14,740 nt of DNA from Candidatus Luteimonas excrementigallinarum (GTDB lineage Bacteria; Pseudomonadota; Gammaproteobacteria; Xanthomonadales; Xanthomonadaceae). Below, piece after piece: positions 1-6,650 of the stretch (its first letter is position 1; every line of letters begins with the position of its first letter). The position numbers and the translations under genes were made by a program. Below the pieces are notes generated by a model. It did not search any database. It was not told the DNA's origin and worked only from the letters and a program-made list of their open reading frames with translations. The stretch is from contig DXCY01000088.1 of assembly GCA_019115725.1 (NCBI GenBank), positions 1 through 14,740 on the forward strand. Reading direction: 5' to 3'.

Positions 1-245
1 GAGACCATCTGCGAGCGCGCGATCATCGCGTCGCCCACGGTCATCTCCGAGATCGACATCGCGCCTTCCATCGTCAGCAGCGTGTCGGGAAGGATCAGGC
101 CGCCGGCCTCGGCGTCGCGGAGGATTTCCACCAGGTCTTCCCGGGTGGTCGGCTCGCCTGAGAGTGCCGAGCTGATGCGGTCCAGCCAGCTGCGGCGTTT
201 TTCATGGGTGTCCTGCGGTGAAGGTCGACTGTCGTCTTCTGCCAT
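1..245 (-). CDS. corC: CorC/YbeX-type transporter-associated CBS-domain protein, N-terminal part (runs off the window)
   Basis: Only the first 81 codons are present; the gene continues beyond base 1. The start is the ATG at 245 on the minus strand. The N-terminus has a charged leader, a WLDRI segment and then GEPTTREDLVEILRDAEAGG, followed by a segment ending TVGDAMIARSQMV. This is the usual opening of CorC/YbeX proteins just before the paired CBS domains, and the family is linked to magnesium/cobalt efflux and cell-envelope stress. The transporter-associated C-terminal domain lies outside the window. The gene sits 40 bases downstream of the DUF418 gene on the same strand and is probably co-transcribed with it. 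In Escherichia coli ybeX likewise follows ybeZ-ybeY. The start codon is supported by protein similarity; no strong ribosome binding site is visible. Confidence 0.88.
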   Translation of the reverse strand, partial: MAEDDSRPSPQDTHEKRRSWLDRISSALSGEPTTREDLVEILRDAEAGGLILPDTLLTMEGAMSISEMTVGDAMIARSQMV

Positions 246-284
246 TTCGGTAACGTGAACGCCCAACGGGGCTACCCGCAAAGT

Positions 285-1466
285 CTAGCGCGGAACCCGC
301 GCTTCATCACTGCCCGGCCGACTGGCGCGGCCGCCAGTCAGCCGCCGGTATCCGGCCTGCCACAGCCACTCCAGCGGTCCGTGGCGGAACCGGCGCAGCC
401 ACAGCCGGGCAAATACCAGCACCAGGGCGCTGACGGCCAGGAACATGACGATCGTGCCGGGGACCCGCAGGGCTTCGGGCATCCGCCCTGCCAGGCCCAG
501 CCCCCAGCCATAGCAGAGGGTGGAGGTGATCAGGTTCTGTAGCACGTAGCCGCTCAGTGCCACCCTTCCGAGGTCGGCCATCCAGCGTCCGGCCGCGCCG
601 GGCGCCGGACGGGACACGTACCACTGGGCCACCAGCGCCAGCAGGCCCAGGGAGATCAGCGGGGCGGTGGCATAGCGGGCGAAGATCCCGCCGGCCATGC
701 CACCGCCCAGGCCAATCAGCAGGTCCAGCGGCAGGCCGATGCCGAAACCGATGATCATCAGCCGGCGGCGCAGCCCCGCGCCTTCCGGTGCCAGCACGCC
801 GCGGGCGTGAAGCCGCGCACCGGCGAGGAACAGGGCCACGGTAAGGCAGAACACGAACATCGCCTCGGCCCGGAACAGCAGGAAATAGCGCAGTCGCAGC
901 TGCACCAGCTGCCACCATGACCCGTCCACGTACGGATTGAATGCCGGCAGCGGACCATCACTGAAGTCATCCACCATCGCCCCCAGGCTCAGCAGGCTGA
1001 GCAGCGCCAGATGCAGGCACGCCGCCGTCCACATCCACGCGCGCTGTGAACGATCGCTGGTCGCCAGCAGCCAGGCCACCACCGCGCCGCTGACGGCATA
1101 GCCCATGAGGATGTCGTATTCGAACACCAGCAGGTAATGCAGCAGGCCATCGACGAACAGCAGGGCCGGGCGCCACAGATAGGGGCCCGGCCAGCGGCGG
1201 CCGGCGGCGCGGGCCGAGCGCTGCTGGATGGCCAGGCCGATGCCGAAGAGGAGCGCCAGCAGGCCGAGGAACTTGCCCTGCGGCAGCTGTTGCAGCACCG
1301 CCTCGACGGGGCCGCGCGCCGCCGCCGCGCCGAAGTGGCCGTGGATCACCGCCAGCGATGCGTGCGGGTGGGTGAAGATCCAGATATTGGTGGCCAGGGT
1401 GCCGAGGATGGCGATGCCGCGCAGCACGTCCAGCGCGGGGAGGCGTTCTCTGACCGGCACTGTCAT
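285..1466 (-). CDS. DUF418 (YeiB-like) family multi-pass membrane protein
   Basis: This 393-residue, strongly hydrophobic inner-membrane protein has about eight to ten likely transmembrane segments. It opens with RLPALDVLRGIAILGTLATNI (about residues 8-27), the LDxLRGxAxxGxLxxN signature of the DUF418/YeiB family. The C-terminal part carries GRVALSGYVLQNLI (about 300-313) and RHGPLEWLW (about 361-369), which match the conserved C-terminal DUF418 block. Family function is not firmly known; these proteins are often described as putative transporters and resemble membrane acyltransferases in their N-terminal motif. The C-terminus is short, arginine-rich and probably cytoplasmic. The start is the ATG at 1466, 33 bases after the ybeY stop, with only a weak AGGGA upstream. 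It lies between ybeY and corC, where E. coli has no gene. Family assignment is fairly sure; role is unknown. Confidence 0.85.
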   Translation of the reverse strand: MTVPVRERLPALDVLRGIAILGTLATNIWIFTHPHASLAVIHGHFGAAAARGPVEAVLQQLPQGKFLGLLALLFGIGLAIQQRSARAAGRRWPGPYLWRPALLFVDGLLHYLLVFEYDILMGYAVSGAVVAWLLATSDRSQRAWMWTAACLHLALLSLLSLGAMVDDFSDGPLPAFNPYVDGSWWQLVQLRLRYFLLFRAEAMFVFCLTVALFLAGARLHARGVLAPEGAGLRRRLMIIGFGIGLPLDLLIGLGGGMAGGIFARYATAPLISLGLLALVAQWYVSRPAPGAAGRWMADLGRVALSGYVLQNLITSTLCYGWGLGLAGRMPEALRVPGTIVMFLAVSALVLVFARLWLRRFRHGPLEWLWQAGYRRLTGGRASRPGSDEARVPR

Positions 1467-1499
1467 CGTGGCTCGTCCCTGATGGGCGGGTGGGGAGGG

Positions 1500-1982
1500 T
1501 CAGGCGTCCAGGTAGGGATCGGCGATGCCCAGCGAGGCGAGGATCTCGCGCTCCAGCTGTTCCATCGCCTCCGCCTCGCGGTCATCGTCGTGGTCCCAGC
1601 CGAGCAGGTGCAGGGTGCCGTGCACGGTGAGGTGGGCGTAGTGCGCTGCCGGCGATTTGCCCTGTTCGCGCGCTTCGCGGGCCACCACCGGGGCGCAGAT
1701 CACCAGGTCGCCCAGCAGCGGCATGTGGAAGTCTTCCGGCAGCCCTTCGGGCAGTTCGGCCGGGAAACTCAGCACGTTGGTGGCGTAGTCCTTGCCGCGG
1801 TAGTGCCGGTTGAGGGCGCGGCCCTCGCTCTCGTCCACGATGCGGATGGCCAGGTCGGCCTCGCGGATGCGCCCGGCCAGCGCGGCCGTGGCCCAGCGGC
1901 GGAAGCTGATCGCGGCCGGCACCCCCCGGCGCGGGGCGGCATAGGCCACCGCCACGTCCAGGCGCTCGGGTCCCAGGGTCAT
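1500..1982 (-). CDS. ybeY: YbeY endoribonuclease / rRNA maturation factor
   Basis: The product is a 160-residue metal-dependent endoribonuclease involved in 16S rRNA 3'-end maturation and 70S ribosome quality control. The family's zinc motif HxxxHxxxxxH is seen as HGTLHLLGWDH, with H121, H125 and H131. The upstream conserved block LNRHYRGKDYATNVLSFP is at about 57-74, and GDLVIC at about 91-96. I chose the ATG at 1982 because GGAGGG lies five to ten bases before it and because ATG and the upstream stop overlap as ATGA (1979-1982), implying translational coupling. An in-frame ATG at 1994 would add four residues (MEGA), but it sits on that ribosome binding site and has none of its own. The order phoH - unknown gene - ybeY - DUF418 - corC is the ybeZYX cluster with two additions. 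Function is sure; the start is likely. Confidence 0.95.
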   Translation of the reverse strand: MTLGPERLDVAVAYAAPRRGVPAAISFRRWATAALAGRIREADLAIRIVDESEGRALNRHYRGKDYATNVLSFPAELPEGLPEDFHMPLLGDLVICAPVVAREAREQGKSPAAHYAHLTVHGTLHLLGWDHDDDREAEAMEQLEREILASLGIADPYLDA

Positions 1983-2866
1983 TGCGCCCTCCATTCGTGC
2001 GGCTCGTAGTGGATGGTCACCAGGTCCGCCTCGGCCGACTTTCCGCTGATCCCAGCCGCTTCCGCACTCTGGTGGCAGTTGTAGCCCAGCTGCTCGGAGC
2101 TCTGGGTGATCAGGGCCTGCAACACTTCCCCGGACGGAGCCCCGGGATCGACGGTGAGGGTGGCATTGGCGCAGTCGCCCACGTGTGCGGCCTCGATGGC
2201 CGGCAACAGGGTCAGCGCAGCGCGGTCGGCGAAGGCATGGAACTGTTCCGCGTCGATCTGCGACTGCAGCGCGGAGGCGCGGAGCTTGAAGTAATACAGC
2301 TGGCGATACATCAGATAGCCGGCGGAATAGGCCGGCGCATCCTCGGGCTTGAGCTGCAGGGTCATCGACAGCTTGCGACCCTCCGGATGCGAGGACGCCA
2401 GATTGGCCGCGATGATGCTTGCGGCGAAGGGGTCGTCGGGGTCGGGCTCCGGCGTCGATTGCAGCGTGGACTCCTGCGCGAATGCAAACGGCGCCTCTTG
2501 CACCACCAGATCGGAATACATCTCCGCCGCCACCGCCTGATCCAGCTGGCTGCGGAATGCCTCCATGCCCGTGCTCATGGCTTCGGTCTGGCCCATGCGG
2601 CCGGCGGGATAGACGTACACGTCCACACGGAAGTCCGGGTGGGATTCGGCCTGGTAGCGGAAGCCCGGCCCGGCATATTTGTTGTCCGGGTCGAACCGGG
2701 TCTGGACCAGGGTGAACTCGCCGATCCGCTTCGGTGCGATGAGATAGCTGGTTTCCACATAGGCGCGCGTTGATTGCGCGGCGTCCTCCGCGGCCAAGGC
2801 AACAGGCCCGGCAAGGGCCAGGGTCAGCAGGGCGGCGGAAAGGGCGGGGAACCTGGGCAGGGCCAT
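1979..2866 (-). CDS. exported protein of unknown function between phoH and ybeY
   Basis: I do not recognise a family. The 295-residue product starts at the ATG at 2866 with a clear signal peptide: a short basic start (MALPR), a hydrophobic core rich in Leu/Ala to about residue 22, and an A-L-A cleavage site near residue 25. The mature protein is soluble-looking, with mixed alpha/beta character. It has an aromatic segment FRYQAESHPDFRVDVYVYP (about 69-87), an acidic proline stretch PEPDPDDP (about 139-146), a Tyr-rich stretch near 180-192, and two cysteines (C232, C264) that could form a disulfide in the periplasm. No transmembrane segment, lipobox or known catalytic motif is evident. The frame stays open upstream to 2941, but that extension would precede the signal peptide and overlap the end of phoH. 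The stop overlaps the ybeY start (ATGA), so the two genes are probably translationally coupled. Confidence 0.8.
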   Translation of the reverse strand: MALPRFPALSAALLTLALAGPVALAAEDAAQSTRAYVETSYLIAPKRIGEFTLVQTRFDPDNKYAGPGFRYQAESHPDFRVDVYVYPAGRMGQTEAMSTGMEAFRSQLDQAVAAEMYSDLVVQEAPFAFAQESTLQSTPEPDPDDPFAASIIAANLASSHPEGRKLSMTLQLKPEDAPAYSAGYLMYRQLYYFKLRASALQSQIDAEQFHAFADRAALTLLPAIEAAHVGDCANATLTVDPGAPSGEVLQALITQSSEQLGYNCHQSAEAAGISGKSAEADLVTIHYEPHEWRAQ

Positions 2867-2897
2867 GTCTGCATCCGTGTCAGGAGACCCCTGAAGT

Positions 2898-3881
2898 CTA
2901 CGCCGGGCCGGGCGGTGCGTCCTGCGCGTCGCGCCGCTCATAGGCGTTGACGATGCGCGCCACCAGCGGATGGCGGACCACGTCGCGCGATTCGAAGAAG
3001 GTGAAGCTCACCCCGTCCACGTCGCCCAGCACGTCGATCGCATCGCGCAGGCCGGACTTCACGTGCTTGGGCAGATCAACCTGGGTGAGGTCGCCGGTGA
3101 CCACGGCGGTGGAGCCGAAGCCCAGCCGGGTCAGGAACATCTTCATCTGCTCGATGGTGGTGTTCTGGGCCTCGTCCAGGATCACGAAGGCATCGTTGAG
3201 CGTGCGCCCGCGCATGTAGGCCAGCGGCGCGATCTCGATCACGCTGCGCTCCAGCAGCTTGATCACCTTCTCCACGCCCAGCATTTCGTACAGGGCGTCG
3301 TAGAGCGGGCGCAGGTAGGGATCGACCTTCTGGCTGAGGTCGCCGGGCAGAAAGCCGAGCTTCTCGCCGGCCTCCACCGCCGGGCGCACCAGCACCAGGC
3401 GCTGCACTTTCGATTCGTTCAGCGCCTCCACCGCCATTGCCACCGCGAGGAAGGTCTTGCCGGTGCCGGCCGGGCCGATGCCGAAGTTGATGTCGTGGGT
3501 GGCGATCGAATGCAGGTACTTCGCCTGGTTGGCGCCGCGCCCGCGCACGGTGCCGCGCTTGACCTTCACCGCCACTTCCTGCGGCACGTAATCCTCGGGA
3601 TTGCGCTCGAGATTGGCGTGGCTCATGCGCACGTTGATGGCCTGGCTGTCCAGCGTTTCGGTGGCGGCTTCCTCGTACAGCCCGCGTAGCAGCTTTTCGG
3701 TGCGGGCCACGGTGTCCGCATCGCGGCCGGTTACGCGGAACACGTTGCCGCGATTGGCGATCTCCACGCCCAGGCGCAGTTCGATCTGGCGCAGATGGCC
3801 GTCGAACGGGCCGGCAAGGTTGGCCAGCCGTTCGTTGTCGGCCGGGTCGAGGGTGAAGTCGCGCTGGGTGGTCTCGGTCAT
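2898..3881 (-). CDS. ybeZ: PhoH family ATPase (YbeZ)
   Basis: A 327-residue cytoplasmic PhoH-like P-loop ATPase. In bacteria it pairs functionally and genetically with YbeY in RNA metabolism. Walker A is GPAGTGKT (136-143) and Walker B is VILDEAQ (233-239), followed by NTTIEQMKMFLTRLGFGS and the sensor-like VVTGDLTQVDLP (260-271). The N-terminal third contains the KH-like/PhoH N-terminal region (FDGHLRQIELRLGVEI...NVFRVTG). The start at the ATG at 3881 gives the conserved opening of xanthomonad homologues. A longer frame reaches a TTG at 3923 but adds a non-conserved tail. It is the first gene of the minus-strand cluster. The 110-base divergent region to the TetR gene should hold its promoter, though no convincing -35/-10 is visible on that strand. 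The gene is often named phoH in annotations. Confidence 0.95.
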   Translation of the reverse strand: MTETTQRDFTLDPADNERLANLAGPFDGHLRQIELRLGVEIANRGNVFRVTGRDADTVARTEKLLRGLYEEAATETLDSQAINVRMSHANLERNPEDYVPQEVAVKVKRGTVRGRGANQAKYLHSIATHDINFGIGPAGTGKTFLAVAMAVEALNESKVQRLVLVRPAVEAGEKLGFLPGDLSQKVDPYLRPLYDALYEMLGVEKVIKLLERSVIEIAPLAYMRGRTLNDAFVILDEAQNTTIEQMKMFLTRLGFGSTAVVTGDLTQVDLPKHVKSGLRDAIDVLGDVDGVSFTFFESRDVVRHPLVARIVNAYERRDAQDAPPGPA

Positions 3882-3960
3882 AGCCGGGGGAGGGTAGCGC
3901 ACCGCGGCATGGGCGTGGCGCAAACGGCGCGGAACGGGTGATTCAGCCCGCGTTCCTCCT

Positions 3961-3980
3961 TTAATTGATCAGGCAATTAA
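3961..3980 (+). promoter_or_regulatory. probable TetR-family operator upstream of the efflux cassette
   Basis: A perfect inverted repeat, TTAATTG - 6 bases (ATCAGG) - CAATTAA, stands out as AT-rich in a GC-rich region. It ends 11 bases before the regulator's ATG (3992). It overlaps a plausible -10 region (TAATAA, 3978-3983), so a bound dimer would block transcription. Dyads of about 20 bases next to their own gene are typical of TetR-family autoregulation. The symmetry is seen directly; assigning it to this regulator is inference. It also lies in the divergent region with phoH, so an effect on that gene is possible. Confidence 0.65.
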
Positions 3981-3991
3981 TAATTTTCCCC

Positions 3992-4684
3992 ATGAACACC
4001 AAGCCACCTTCCAGTCCCCTGGGCGCCGGTCCTGACGGGACCGGGCCCGGCGCACCGCGCCAGCCCGGCCGGCCCGCCGGTAACGTTGATCGGCGCGCGC
4101 TGGCGCTTGATGCCGCGCTGCAGTGCTACGTGCGTCGCGGCATCGCCGCCACCACGCTGCGCGATATCGCCGGGCAGGCCGGAGTGACGCCCGCCGCGCT
4201 GCACTACTACTTCGCCGATGCCGCGGGCCTGCGCGATGCGGTAATCGCCGAGCGCCTGATGCCGGTCTTCGAACAGGTGCGTGCCGGACTGATCGGCATG
4301 CCCGATGCCAGCCTGGGCCAGGTGTTGGAGGGGTTCATCGACCATCTCTGCGCGCTGGTGCAGGAGCACCCGTGGCTGTCCGCCCTGTGGATCCGCGAGG
4401 TGGTCAGCGAGGGCGGCAGCCTGCGCGGGCTGCTGGTGGAGCGGATGGCCCCCGAGATCACCCGCATCCTCACCGCACGCATCGCCGGCGAACAGGCCGC
4501 AGGCCGGCTCAATTCCGGCCTGGATCCGCGCCTGCTGATGGTTTCGCTGGTGGGCCTGACCCTGTTTCCCGCCGCCGGCCTGCCGATCTGGCAACAGCTG
4601 TTTCCCGGCCAGGCGCTGGAGATCGATCACATCCGCACCCACGCGCTCGCCCTGGTCGGGCGCGGACTGGAGCTTGCCGAATGA
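3992..4684 (+). CDS. TetR/AcrR family transcriptional regulator (CecR-like context)
   Basis: A 230-residue DNA-binding regulator, probably a repressor of the efflux genes that follow. After a disordered Pro/Gly-rich leader of about 30 residues comes the TetR N-terminal domain: ALDAALQCYVRRGIAATTLRDIAGQAGVTPAALHYYF. Its helix-turn-helix lies at about 55-74 and ends in the family's typical YYF. The rest is a helical ligand/dimer domain with no obvious family signature beyond TetR_C type. The ATG at 3992 is preferred; the frame is open from 3965 but that would include the operator. No Shine-Dalgarno precedes the ATG, and the putative -10 is only about 10 bases upstream, so the message may be leaderless. 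Its stop overlaps the adaptor start (ATGA, 4681-4684). The order regulator - HlyD adaptor - ABC exporter resembles E. coli cecR-ybhG-ybhFSR. Confidence 0.9.
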   Translation: MNTKPPSSPLGAGPDGTGPGAPRQPGRPAGNVDRRALALDAALQCYVRRGIAATTLRDIAGQAGVTPAALHYYFADAAGLRDAVIAERLMPVFEQVRAGLIGMPDASLGQVLEGFIDHLCALVQEHPWLSALWIREVVSEGGSLRGLLVERMAPEITRILTARIAGEQAAGRLNSGLDPRLLMVSLVGLTLFPAAGLPIWQQLFPGQALEIDHIRTHALALVGRGLELAE

Positions 4685-5661
4685 AAGTCTGTTTTTCCCT
4701 GGCATCCCGCCTCGTTGTGCTGGCCCTGGTGGCCGTCGTCCTCGCCGCCTGCGGCAAGGGCGCGCCGCAGGCGCTGGGCACCCTGGAGTACGACCGCATC
4801 ACCGTGCCGGCGCCGGAGGGCGAGCGGATCATCGGCATCCACGTGCGCGAAGGCCAACAGGTGGGCGAGGGCACCGCGCTGCTCACCCTTGAGCGCACCC
4901 GCGGCGATGCCCGCCTGGTGGCCAGCCTGGCCGAGGCTAACCAGCGCCGCGAGGCGCTGCTGGAACTCCAGGCCGGCCCGCGCGAGGAAGACATCGCCCA
5001 GGCCCGGGCCAGCCTGGCTGCCGCCCGCGCCCAGGCCCGCGACGCCCGGGCCCGCTATCAGCGGCTGGCGCCGCTGGGCAGCGAGCAGCTGGTCTCTGCC
5101 GCCGACGTGGATGCCGCGCGCGCCGCGGCGGAGAGCGCCGAGGCCCAGGTGCGGGCCGGGCAGGCCGCCCTGGACGAGCTGCTCAACGGCGCGCGCCCCG
5201 AGCAGCTGGCCCAGGCCAGTGCGGCCCTCCAGGCCGCGCAGGCTCGTTTCCGCGCCGAGGAGGCCACCGCGGAAAAGTTGAGCGTCGTGGCACCGCGCGC
5301 TGGCCGGGTGGACAGCCTGCCGTACCGCAGCGGCGACCAGGCGCCGATCGGCGCGCCGCTGGCCGTATTGCTGGTGGGGGATGCCCCACATGCCCGGATC
5401 CACGTGCCGCAGCCGATCCGCGAACAGGTGGATGTGGGCAGCCGCGTCCGGGTCCGCCTGGAAGGCAGCGGCCGGACCTACGCCGGCGAGGTCCGCATGA
5501 TCCGCAGCGAGCCCGCCTTCACCCCGTACTACGCGCTGATCGGCGACGACGTGTCGCGGCTGGGCTACCTGGCCGAAGTACAGCTGGAGCCGGCCGCGTC
5601 CGGGCTGCCCGCCGGCCTGCCGGTGCAGGTGGAATTCCACTTCGACCAAGGGACGCGGTGA
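4681..5661 (+). CDS. HlyD/YbhG-type periplasmic adaptor subunit, predicted lipoprotein
   Basis: A 326-residue membrane-fusion (adaptor) protein linking an inner-membrane exporter to an outer-membrane channel. The N-terminus is a hydrophobic signal ending in the lipobox VLAAC (Cys24), so it is probably lipid-anchored in the inner-membrane outer leaflet. A split biotinyl-lipoyl-like domain is seen at about 40-72 and again around 200-232 (VVAPRAGRV...GDQAPIGAPLAVL). Between them lies a long Ala/Arg/Glu-rich coiled-coil hairpin (about 76-195), with a duplicated motif: AGPREEDIAQARASL near 98-112 and NGARPEQLAQASAAL near 169-183. A beta-barrel region follows. The start ATG overlaps the regulator stop, and its own stop overlaps the ATPase start, so the cassette is translated as a coupled unit. 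No outer-membrane TolC-like gene is present nearby; a TolC encoded elsewhere is the likely partner. Substrate unknown. Confidence 0.9.
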   Translation: MKVCFSLASRLVVLALVAVVLAACGKGAPQALGTLEYDRITVPAPEGERIIGIHVREGQQVGEGTALLTLERTRGDARLVASLAEANQRREALLELQAGPREEDIAQARASLAAARAQARDARARYQRLAPLGSEQLVSAADVDAARAAAESAEAQVRAGQAALDELLNGARPEQLAQASAALQAAQARFRAEEATAEKLSVVAPRAGRVDSLPYRSGDQAPIGAPLAVLLVGDAPHARIHVPQPIREQVDVGSRVRVRLEGSGRTYAGEVRMIRSEPAFTPYYALIGDDVSRLGYLAEVQLEPAASGLPAGLPVQVEFHFDQGTR

Positions 5662-6650
5662 TGGATGGCGTTCACCCTGCGCCGGCCTCGACCGGCACGG
5701 CGGCGCCGGCCATCCGCGCCCGCGGCCTGACCCGGCGCTTTGGCGAGCTGGTAGCCGTGGACGGCGTGGATCTGACCGTGCCGCGCGGCACCGTGTATGG
5801 CTTCCTCGGCCCCAACGGATCCGGCAAGTCCACCACCATCCGTATGCTGTGCGGGCTGCTGACCCCCAGCGACGGCGAGATCGAAGTGCTGGGCATGCGC
5901 GTGCCCGAGCAGGCCGAGGCCCTGCGCCTGCGGATCGGCTACATGACCCAGAAGTTCTCGCTGTTCGAGGACCTCACCGTGCGCGAGAACCTGGAATTCC
6001 TCGCCGCCGTGTACGGCCTCGACCGCGCCGCCACCCGCCGGCGGGTGGACGAGCTGATCGGCCGCTACCACTTCGCCGACCGCCAGAAGCAGCTGGCCGG
6101 TACCATGAGCGGCGGGCAGAAGCAGCGCCTGGCGCTGGCTGCGGCGGTGATCCATGAGCCGGAGCTGCTGTTCCTGGACGAGCCGACCAGCGCGGTCGAC
6201 CCGGAATCACGCCGCGACTTCTGGGAGAAGCTGTTCGAGCTGGCCGATGCGGGCACCACCCTGCTGGTTTCCACCCACTACATGGACGAGGCCGAGCGCT
6301 GCCACCGCATCGCCATCCTCGACCGTGGCGCGCTGGTGGCCGATGGCGCTCCGGGCGAGCTGGCCGGGGCGCTGGACGGCCGCAGCGTGCAGGTGCACGC
6401 CCGCCATCCGCGCCGCGCGCAGCAGGCGCTGGCCGGCCTGCCCGGGGTGATCAGCGCGGCCCAGATCGGCAACAGCCTGCGGGTGCTGTCCGCGCCCGGC
6501 CGCGACAGCGTGGATGCGATCCGTGAAGCGCTGGCCGGGGCCGGGCTTGAAGCCGAGGTGGAGCCGGTGGCGGCCAACCTGGAGGACGTGTTCGTGGCTG
6601 CCACTCATGGCCGCGCGGCTGAAGAAGTCGCTGAAGGAGTCGGCGGATGA
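5661..6650 (+). CDS. ABC transporter ATP-binding protein (ABC-2 exporter type)
   Basis: A 329-residue single-domain ABC ATPase that powers the exporter. All motifs are intact: Walker A GPNGSGKS (50-57), Q-loop Gln97 in GYMTQKFSLF, signature MSGGQKQRL (149-157), Walker B LLFLDEP (169-175), a D-loop SAVD and the H-loop His206 in STHYMDEAERC. The last ~100 residues form the C-terminal extension seen in YhiH/YbhF/CcmA-like drug-export ATPases, ending EPVAANLEDVFVAATHGRAAEE. The start is the ATG at 5661, which shares one base with the adaptor stop and has AAGGGA about nine bases upstream; a GTG at 5658 is the only close alternative. E. coli YbhF has two ABC domains in one chain, whereas this protein has one and so presumably acts as a homodimer. 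The substrate cannot be read from sequence. Confidence 0.93.
   Translation: MDGVHPAPASTGTAAPAIRARGLTRRFGELVAVDGVDLTVPRGTVYGFLGPNGSGKSTTIRMLCGLLTPSDGEIEVLGMRVPEQAEALRLRIGYMTQKFSLFEDLTVRENLEFLAAVYGLDRAATRRRVDELIGRYHFADRQKQLAGTMSGGQKQRLALAAAVIHEPELLFLDEPTSAVDPESRRDFWEKLFELADAGTTLLVSTHYMDEAERCHRIAILDRGALVADGAPGELAGALDGRSVQVHARHPRRAQQALAGLPGVISAAQIGNSLRVLSAPGRDSVDAIREALAGAGLEAEVEPVAANLEDVFVAATHGRAAEEVAEGVGG

Noticed and set aside
1137..2009. Long plus-strand open frames opposite DUF418, ybeY and the unknown exported gene
   Set aside because: They overlap well-supported minus-strand genes and encode repetitive Arg/Gln/His-rich sequence.
3955..3961. A perfect AAGGAGG ribosome-binding sequence on the minus strand upstream of phoH
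   Set aside because: No start codon follows at a usable distance on that strand and the phoH start is more than 70 bases further on, so it is probably coincidental.
4123..4680. An in-frame upstream extension of the adaptor gene that would overlap the TetR gene
   Set aside because: The extension is arginine/proline-rich shadow sequence from the TetR gene; the signal peptide with lipobox begins exactly at the ATG at 4681.
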